From NCBI GenBank assembly GCA_021776655.1, contig JAJFFK010000009.1:1-64000 (forward strand): a stretch of 64,000 nucleotides of DNA, read 5' to 3'. This DNA is from Henriciella sp. (GTDB lineage: Bacteria; Pseudomonadota; Alphaproteobacteria; Caulobacterales; Hyphomonadaceae). How positions within the stretch are numbered: the first letter of the stretch is position 1; every line of letters starts with the position of its first letter. Below, in pieces: positions 59,160 to 64,000 of this stretch. The position numbers were made by a program, and so were the translations under genes. The notes under the pieces are model-generated. The model made no database searches. It saw nothing but the letters and a program-made list of their open reading frames with translations, and was not told where the DNA came from.

Positions 59160-60214
59160 CACCTGGTGCGCTCTGATTCGAGCAGCATATAGATGCCAAG
59201 GCTTAGCAGGATGAGGAGTGGAAATCCGATGGCGCTCAACACAGTCACTCCGCCACCTTCGGCCAGGGTTTTCAACACGCCATCAAAAATGAAGAACGAG
59301 AACCCAATCACCAGCCCCCTGATCAGCCGCCTGTCGCCTGTTTGGCGTCGCCCGAACTGTTGCATTAGAGGCGCCGCAATCAACAAAAAGCTAAATGCCA
59401 CCAGAGGCATCGTGATACGATTTAGAGCCCAAACGATATAGGCCGATGCTGGGCGCGATCCCGAACGGGTTAACCGCGACAATTCAAACTGATCCTTGAC
59501 CGACAGATTGCGCGGCGAGGTTCCCAATTTTTGCAGGGTTTCAGGGCTCTGTTGGGTTATCCATGTCGTCGTCACGGGTGGGGTGGAGCCCGATACGGCC
59601 AGCGTTTCCACGCCTTCCAAGACCCAAATAGGGGATATATATCGGGCCGATGCTGCACGTGTGACTGAAGAAATCGTTCTGCGATCCGCGCGGTGATAAA
59701 TGGCCAGGTCGAAAATCCGCGCGCCTCGGACAGAGCCGATTTCGATAAAAGCATTGTCTTCTGCGATCCAGAGAGAGTCTGCGACGACGATATCAGCGTC
59801 GCTTAGCGCGCCAACCCCGAGCCAGTCATCCAGAGCTCTGGCCGATGGAGGGGCGGTTTGATCTAGCACAATAGCAGAAATAATCGTCAGCAATACAACC
59901 GTTGAACCCAATGCTCGCACCTGCATCAGAGGGGAAACGCCGGCGGCAACAAAGCTCACCAATTCCTGGCGGCGGATCAGTGACAGGAAGGTGAGCAGCA
60001 AGCTGACCAGAAGGGCGAACATGAAAATCCGGTCGTATAGAGCTGGCAGCCGCAAATAGGCGTACTTCAAGACCCCGCCCAAACCTGACCCATCTGGCAA
60101 TACATCCGCATTTCCAAGCGAATCAACGACACTCAGCAAAGCCAGCAACGCAAAAGTTGTAGCGATCCAGCGGCCCAGGAACAGTTTGACAAAATAACGT
60201 TTGATTGTCGTCAT
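59159..60214 (-). CDS. LptG/YjgQ-like permease in the sphingolipid locus
   Basis: The 351-residue protein from the ATG at 60214 (ATGA overlap with the preceding gene) has the LptF/LptG architecture: one or two N-terminal helices (FVKLFLGRWIATTFALLALL), a helix pair near 80-125 with IRRQELVSFVAAGVSPL (the coupling helix segment), a soluble periplasmic jellyroll region of about 120 residues and three C-terminal helices (RITMPLVAFSFLLIAAPLM). LptFG move lipopolysaccharide. A second such pair in a sphingolipid operon suggests export of the sphingolipid. Confidence 0.85.
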   Translation of the reverse strand: MTTIKRYFVKLFLGRWIATTFALLALLSVVDSLGNADVLPDGSGLGGVLKYAYLRLPALYDRIFMFALLVSLLLTFLSLIRRQELVSFVAAGVSPLMQVRALGSTVVLLTIISAIVLDQTAPPSARALDDWLGVGALSDADIVVADSLWIAEDNAFIEIGSVRGARIFDLAIYHRADRRTISSVTRAASARYISPIWVLEGVETLAVSGSTPPVTTTWITQQSPETLQKLGTSPRNLSVKDQFELSRLTRSGSRPASAYIVWALNRITMPLVAFSFLLIAAPLMQQFGRRQTGDRRLIRGLVIGFSFFIFDGVLKTLAEGGGVTVLSAIGFPLLILLSLGIYMLLESERTR

Positions 60215-61392
60215 GTCTCGGGTCCGTTCGTGGCCAGGATATTCAATCTGGATAGCCAGTTTGGAAGCCGTAAGGACGGTAGAGAAGATAAAGGTGGCGG
60301 AGCAGTGGTAAAGGCAGAGCGGGCAAAAAGTATTCCGGTAATCAGGATGATAACCGCCATTACTCCCCAACTTCCGGCCCAGGTTGGGATCGATCCACCC
60401 ATGGCAAGCGACTTGCCGAACTCAAGCGACTTTTGGATCGTCAGGAGCAGCACGATTCCAATAACGATTGTATTTGAGGGCGGAACACGGCCATAGCTCA
60501 ACCCGAGTGGGATCGCCAGAAATGGCAACACGATCATCAGTAAAATTCGGGCAAGCTGGTCATGGACAGACGCTTTCGCGCTGATCTTGTCATCATGGCG
60601 AGTGTCATCCTGTTGAGCCGAATGCCATAATTCTCGCAGAGTCAGCTCTCGTTCGTCTCTGCCGCGGCTGCGGAAATTCGATGTGTTGGTGGGCACAAGC
60701 CAGAGTAACGAATCAAACTCGATCTTGTTGGCCAGTTTGAAATTCTCACCGATCGATGCCCCCATGCCTGCATCGAGTTGAATTTGGACAACTCTGCCGC
60801 CTTGGCGACGTAGTTTTCCAGACTCCGAAACGATCACGCGTTGGCTGCCATTCGGGCGGTCTTCCAGGATGAATGAGTCCTGTAGCATGCCATCATCGCG
60901 ATCAACTTGCTGGGTCCAGACGGTCCAGCCATCAAGCGTCACAAACTTGCTTTCCTGGAAGACTGTTTCGATACTCGAATTCGAGATTGAGTTGACGATC
61001 TGGCGGTATTCATAACGTGACAGCGGTTGCAGGTAGCCAGTGACCAACAAAGACAGGCCGGAAAAGACGAGGCCAAGCAGGATGAACGGACGGGAGATGA
61101 AAAGCAGCGAGCGACCGAAACTCCAGGTTGAGACCAGTTCGCCGCTCTGACTGATCCGGTTGACAGTAATCAGGATGGACAGAAACAAGGATGCTGGCAG
61201 GGCAATTCCGAGATAGTGTGGGACCAGATTCACCAACATGCCGAAAGCTTCTGAGAACTTCCCAGGCGATTGCGACAACAGATCTGCGATCCGTAGCAGT
61301 CGCTCCAATAGAAGGATACTGACGGTCAGGATGATCAGTCCAAACGTGACGGTCAGACACTGGCCCAGGAGATACCGCTGTATTCGCTGCAT
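60211..61392 (-). CDS. LptF/YjgP-like permease in the sphingolipid locus
   Basis: From the ATG at 61392 (MQRIQRYLLGQCLTVTFGLI, GAGG eight bases upstream) the 393-residue protein shows the same fold: VNRISQSGELVSTWSFGRSL as coupling segment, a soluble region about 130-250 and C-terminal helices with DQLARILLMIVLPFLAIPLG. It leads the minus-strand operon and pairs with the LptG-like product. No LptB-type ATPase is encoded nearby, so the pair would use the housekeeping LptB or one elsewhere. Confidence 0.85.
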   Translation of the reverse strand: MQRIQRYLLGQCLTVTFGLIILTVSILLLERLLRIADLLSQSPGKFSEAFGMLVNLVPHYLGIALPASLFLSILITVNRISQSGELVSTWSFGRSLLFISRPFILLGLVFSGLSLLVTGYLQPLSRYEYRQIVNSISNSSIETVFQESKFVTLDGWTVWTQQVDRDDGMLQDSFILEDRPNGSQRVIVSESGKLRRQGGRVVQIQLDAGMGASIGENFKLANKIEFDSLLWLVPTNTSNFRSRGRDERELTLRELWHSAQQDDTRHDDKISAKASVHDQLARILLMIVLPFLAIPLGLSYGRVPPSNTIVIGIVLLLTIQKSLEFGKSLAMGGSIPTWAGSWGVMAVIILITGILFARSAFTTAPPPLSSLPSLRLPNWLSRLNILATNGPET

Positions 61393-61533
61393 TCCTATTG
61401 CCTCAATCTGCATTGCGTCTGAGCAATCCCTGCATATATAACGCGTTCGTGTTCAGGTGATTGCAGTGTTTCTTATAATTGTCATCTTAATGCCGCTTTT
61501 TTTGCCTGAAACATAGGCACAAAGGATGTTGAT

Positions 61534-62013
61534 ATGATATTTCGTGTTTGTGCACTCGCATTACTAATGACAGCACCGCTGACTGCGGCGGCTGAGCCTC
61601 TGGATATTCGTGACTATGAAGCCGCTGCCGAATGCGTTGCAGAAACCGGTCAACTCGAAGTCACAATTGAGGGTGTAACGCCTGTCGGCATTCTGGCGGT
61701 TGAACTATACCGCCCGTCGAAGCGGCACTTTCTGAAAAAAGCATCGAGAGTTCACCGCATCCGCATTGCCGCAGGTGACGGTCCCCAGTCGGTTTGTTTT
61801 AATGTGCCCGAGCCAGGCCGCTACGCTGTGGCGACGTATCATGACAAGGATGCAGATCGGGATCTGGATCAAAAATGGAATGGAATGCCGAAAGAACCCT
61901 TCGGCCTGTCGACCAATGCCAAGCTGAAATTTGGGTTCCCGAAATTTAAGGATGCGGATTTCGAAATTCCTGCAGAAGGTACTGCGATCACGATTGTACT
62001 TGTCCGCAAATAA
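61534..62013 (+). CDS. DUF2141 secreted protein
   Basis: The 159-residue protein has a signal peptide (residues 1-20, AAA before EPLDI) and the DUF2141 pattern PGRYAVATYHDKDADRDLDQ followed by WNGMPKEPFGLSTNAKLKFG and PKFKDADFEIP. The acidic DKDADRDLD loop may bind calcium. Function unknown. AAAGGA precedes the ATG. It lies in the promoter-facing position between the LptF-like gene and the ceramide synthase-like gene, 41 bases before the latter, so a periplasmic part in lipid handling is possible. Confidence 0.8.
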   Translation: MIFRVCALALLMTAPLTAAAEPLDIRDYEAAAECVAETGQLEVTIEGVTPVGILAVELYRPSKRHFLKKASRVHRIRIAAGDGPQSVCFNVPEPGRYAVATYHDKDADRDLDQKWNGMPKEPFGLSTNAKLKFGFPKFKDADFEIPAEGTAITIVLVRK

Positions 62014-62053
62014 AAGCATTGTGCCGCCTTCGGGTTGAGAAGAAGCGGTATCA

Positions 62054-63199
62054 ATGACAATCGAGGTCAAATTGGTGGAAACGAAGGAAGACCGCAAGGC
62101 CTTCATCAATCTACCTTATCGGGCCTATGCAGGACAGCCCGCTTGGCGCGCGCCGCTCTTGTTTGAGCGCAATGAGCATTTCGATATAAACAAGAACATT
62201 GGTTTGCAATCGATTGATCTTGCCCTGTTTTTGGCTAGCCGCGACGGCAATCCGGTTGGCCGAATTGCGGCCTTCGTGAACCACCGCCATTTGGATCGCC
62301 ACAAGGACGGAACGGGCCATTTTGGGTTCTTTGATACACTTGAGGCTGATGATGCAGAAACGGCCGCCGGATTGTTTCGCGGCGCCGAGGCGTGGCTAAA
62401 ACAAAAAGGCATGACGCGGATCGGGGGTCCGTACAATTTTTCAGTCAATGATGAGTGCGGATTGTTGGTCGACGGGTTCGACACCCCGCCCGCTGTCATG
62501 ATGCCATATGGCCGCCCGGATTATCCTGAACTGCTGGAGCAGAATGGCTACGCCAAAGCGATGGATATGTTCGCATTGCGCCATCAGATGGGTGATGCAT
62601 TTTCGCCCCCCTCATTTGTTGCGCGTTTGAAAAAACGATTTGACGCCAATCCATCCTATAGCGTGCGGCCGCTGAATCGATCGACATTCTCCGAAGACAT
62701 TGGCCTGATCATGGACATCTACAATGATGCCTGGTCAGAGAATTGGGGATATATTCCTATTACGCAGGAAGAGTCTGATTATCTGGCTGGAACCTTGAAG
62801 CCATTGCTGCGTTCAGATGCTGTGTGGATCTCGTTCATTGATGGTGAGCCCGCCTCGTTCACGCTGATGTTGCCCAATATCAATGAGGCGGCGCGAGACC
62901 TGAACGGTCGATTGCTACCGTTCGGTTGGGCCAAGTTGCTTTACCGACTGAAATTAGCCCCTCTTTGCACGGCGCGAATTCCACTCGCCGGTACAATGCG
63001 AAAATTCCACAAGTCGCGCAAAGGGATGACGGCGACGGTAGGGTCATGGGATGCTTGCTTGCGCGCGCAGCACGCGCGCGGCGTTCGCGAGGTCGAATTC
63101 TCCTGGGTTTTGGAGACGAATGAAGATCTGCTGGGCCTGGCTGATATTTACCAGTGCGAGCGCTATAAAACCTATCGTATATACGATAAGGCGCTTTAA
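62054..63199 (+). CDS. bcerS: GNAT-type bacterial ceramide synthase-like N-acyltransferase
   Basis: The 381-residue protein has an N-terminal GNAT-like part (FINLPYRAYAGQPAWRAPLL, SRDGNPVGRIAAFVNHRHLD, GHFGFFDTLEADDAETAAGL) and GGPYNFSVNDECGLLVDGFD, features of the family often mislabelled dATP pyrophosphohydrolase. The Caulobacter member is the bacterial ceramide synthase, which N-acylates the long-chain base. The neighbouring spt, acp and reductase genes support this. It is followed after 13 bases by a MobA-like gene. Confidence 0.8.
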   Translation: MTIEVKLVETKEDRKAFINLPYRAYAGQPAWRAPLLFERNEHFDINKNIGLQSIDLALFLASRDGNPVGRIAAFVNHRHLDRHKDGTGHFGFFDTLEADDAETAAGLFRGAEAWLKQKGMTRIGGPYNFSVNDECGLLVDGFDTPPAVMMPYGRPDYPELLEQNGYAKAMDMFALRHQMGDAFSPPSFVARLKKRFDANPSYSVRPLNRSTFSEDIGLIMDIYNDAWSENWGYIPITQEESDYLAGTLKPLLRSDAVWISFIDGEPASFTLMLPNINEAARDLNGRLLPFGWAKLLYRLKLAPLCTARIPLAGTMRKFHKSRKGMTATVGSWDACLRAQHARGVREVEFSWVLETNEDLLGLADIYQCERYKTYRIYDKAL

Positions 63200-63212
63200 G
63201 CTTTTAGCTGAG

Positions 63213-63995
63213 ATGACACACCCTATGGTCTCAAGTTTGATATTGGCTGGCGTCCGCGCGAGCGGCGATCCTCTGGCGCTGGCGCGTGGCGTGCCATCCA
63301 AGGCTAGCATTATGATTCTTGGGCGGTCGATGCTTGGCAGAGTGTTCGATGCGGTTAGCGATAGTGTGCTTGCCGGGCCGGTCGCGGTGAGCGGACTTGT
63401 GGGTGCTGATGGCTTGGCAGAGGCAGAGGCCTGGCCAGCGTTTCAACGCTTTGAAGGCGCGCCAGGGCCAGCCAGTTCTGTTCTGGCTGCGGTCACATCA
63501 GGACGACTTGAGCTGCCATTACTTATCACGACATGTGATCATGCTTTGCTGCGCCCAGAAATCATCGACGCCTTCATATCGCAGTCAATGAATGAGCGTG
63601 CTGACCTGACGGTTGCGCTGGCAGCGCGTGAAACCATTGAGGCCAAATATCCGAATGTTGCCCGCACCTATTTGAAACTTGGCCGGGGCGCTTATTCGAG
63701 CTGTAATCTGTTTCTGTTGAAGAATAAGCGGGCAATTGAGGCGATTCGGTTCTGGCAACGCGCGGAGGTTGATCGCAAACAGCCGTGGCGGATTGCGTGG
63801 CGGTTTGGGATTTGGTCTGCCCTGCAGATTTTGGTTGGGCGTGCCGGTTTGGACAAGACATTTGAGATCGCCTCGCAGCGCCTTGGTGTGACGGCGCGGC
63901 CGATCTTGCTGCCCTATGCTGATGCAGCGGTCGATGTCGACAAGCCATCCGATCTCGAGCTGGTGCAGGCTGTCTTGGCGGGAGAAGGCATATGA
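63213..63995 (+). CDS. MobA-like nucleotidyltransferase
   Basis: The 260-residue protein starts with SSLILAGVRASGDPLALARG, a loosened version of the NTP-transferase glycine/Arg loop, followed by KASIMILGRSMLGRVFDAV, the PLLITTCDHALLRPEIIDAF metal-binding Asp motif, and YADAAVDVDKPSDLELV at the end. This is the MobA-like fold of cytidylyl/guanylyl transferases. Linked to the ceramide synthase-like gene, it may activate a sugar or alcohol for a sphingolipid head group. The next gene overlaps its end by four bases. Confidence 0.75.
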   Translation: MTHPMVSSLILAGVRASGDPLALARGVPSKASIMILGRSMLGRVFDAVSDSVLAGPVAVSGLVGADGLAEAEAWPAFQRFEGAPGPASSVLAAVTSGRLELPLLITTCDHALLRPEIIDAFISQSMNERADLTVALAARETIEAKYPNVARTYLKLGRGAYSSCNLFLLKNKRAIEAIRFWQRAEVDRKQPWRIAWRFGIWSALQILVGRAGLDKTFEIASQRLGVTARPILLPYADAAVDVDKPSDLELVQAVLAGEGI

Positions 63996-64000
63996 CGACC
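63992..64000 (+). CDS. Start of a further coding region, cut by the window end
   Basis: ATGACGACC begins in an ATGA overlap with the MobA-like stop. Only three codons are visible, so identity is unknown; the tight coupling suggests the sphingolipid operon continues. Confidence 0.4.

Overview
The window is a gene-dense stretch of an alphaproteobacterial chromosome, probably marine or aquatic and near the Caulobacterales/Maricaulales side. Support comes from a Caulobacter-type sphingolipid locus, an FdsGBA formate dehydrogenase with FdhD, tetrameric sarcosine oxidase, a TonB receptor beside a TPR-sulfotransferase, DUF1289 and an LpxO-like hydroxylase. The lineage is an inference; there is no rRNA or other marker gene, and no tRNA or CRISPR was seen.

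Layout. (1) 1-860: the start of an IS3-type transposase cut by the window edge and a secreted Arg/Asp/His-repeat protein. (2) 860-7702: a phosphate/polyphosphate block with a Pit transporter, a polyphosphate kinase 1 carrying an unusual C-terminal membrane domain resembling the Pycsar TM effector (DUF5706) family, a DUF3616 lipoprotein and a phosphate-porin family protein. (3) 7764-10443: DUF998 membrane protein, a Cys-tailed MarR regulator and a divergent pair of a secreted protein and SodC. (4) 10682-44758: a large one-carbon/methylamine region, described below. (5) 44878-52812: malic enzyme, YHS protein, hydrolase, thiolase, GGDEF protein, Asp/Asn hydroxylase and cyclopropane-fatty-acid-synthase family enzyme. 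(6) 52959-64000: sphingolipid synthesis and probable export, with fatty acyl-AMP ligase, ceramide reductase-like SDR, ACP, serine palmitoyltransferase, Tam41-like nucleotidyltransferase, lipid kinase, two LptF/LptG-like permeases, DUF2141 protein, GNAT ceramide synthase-like protein and a MobA-like nucleotidyltransferase.

The central region reads as a near-complete glycine betaine oxidation route. A BCCT carrier imports betaine. A non-pyrrolysine MttB/MtgB-type methyltransferase with its corrinoid protein, a pterin-binding methyltransferase and a RACo-type activator takes the first methyl group to methyl-THF. A MetV/MetF pair oxidises methyl-THF to methylene-THF. Dimethylglycine dehydrogenase and SoxBDAG remove the other two methyl groups. 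Formate-THF ligase, run in reverse, and Fds formate dehydrogenase would finish oxidation to CO2; FolD is not in the window. A BetI-like TetR regulator lies inside the region, and near-identical palindromes (core ACTGAACAGT or its variants) sit at four promoters: the DMGDH/sox/BCCT operon, the fds operon, a TonB receptor, and a stand-alone ATP-grasp ligase. This gives a four-operon candidate regulon. No Rieske-type betaine monooxygenase or betaine-homocysteine methyltransferase is present.

Other signals worth attention are the PPK1-PycTM-like fusion, the LptFG-like pair inside the sphingolipid locus, and a 268-bp inverted-repeat element at 32621-32888 with possible degenerate ends around the hydrolase gene at 47261. 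All gene calls rest on reading the translated sequence and recalling families; no database search was run.
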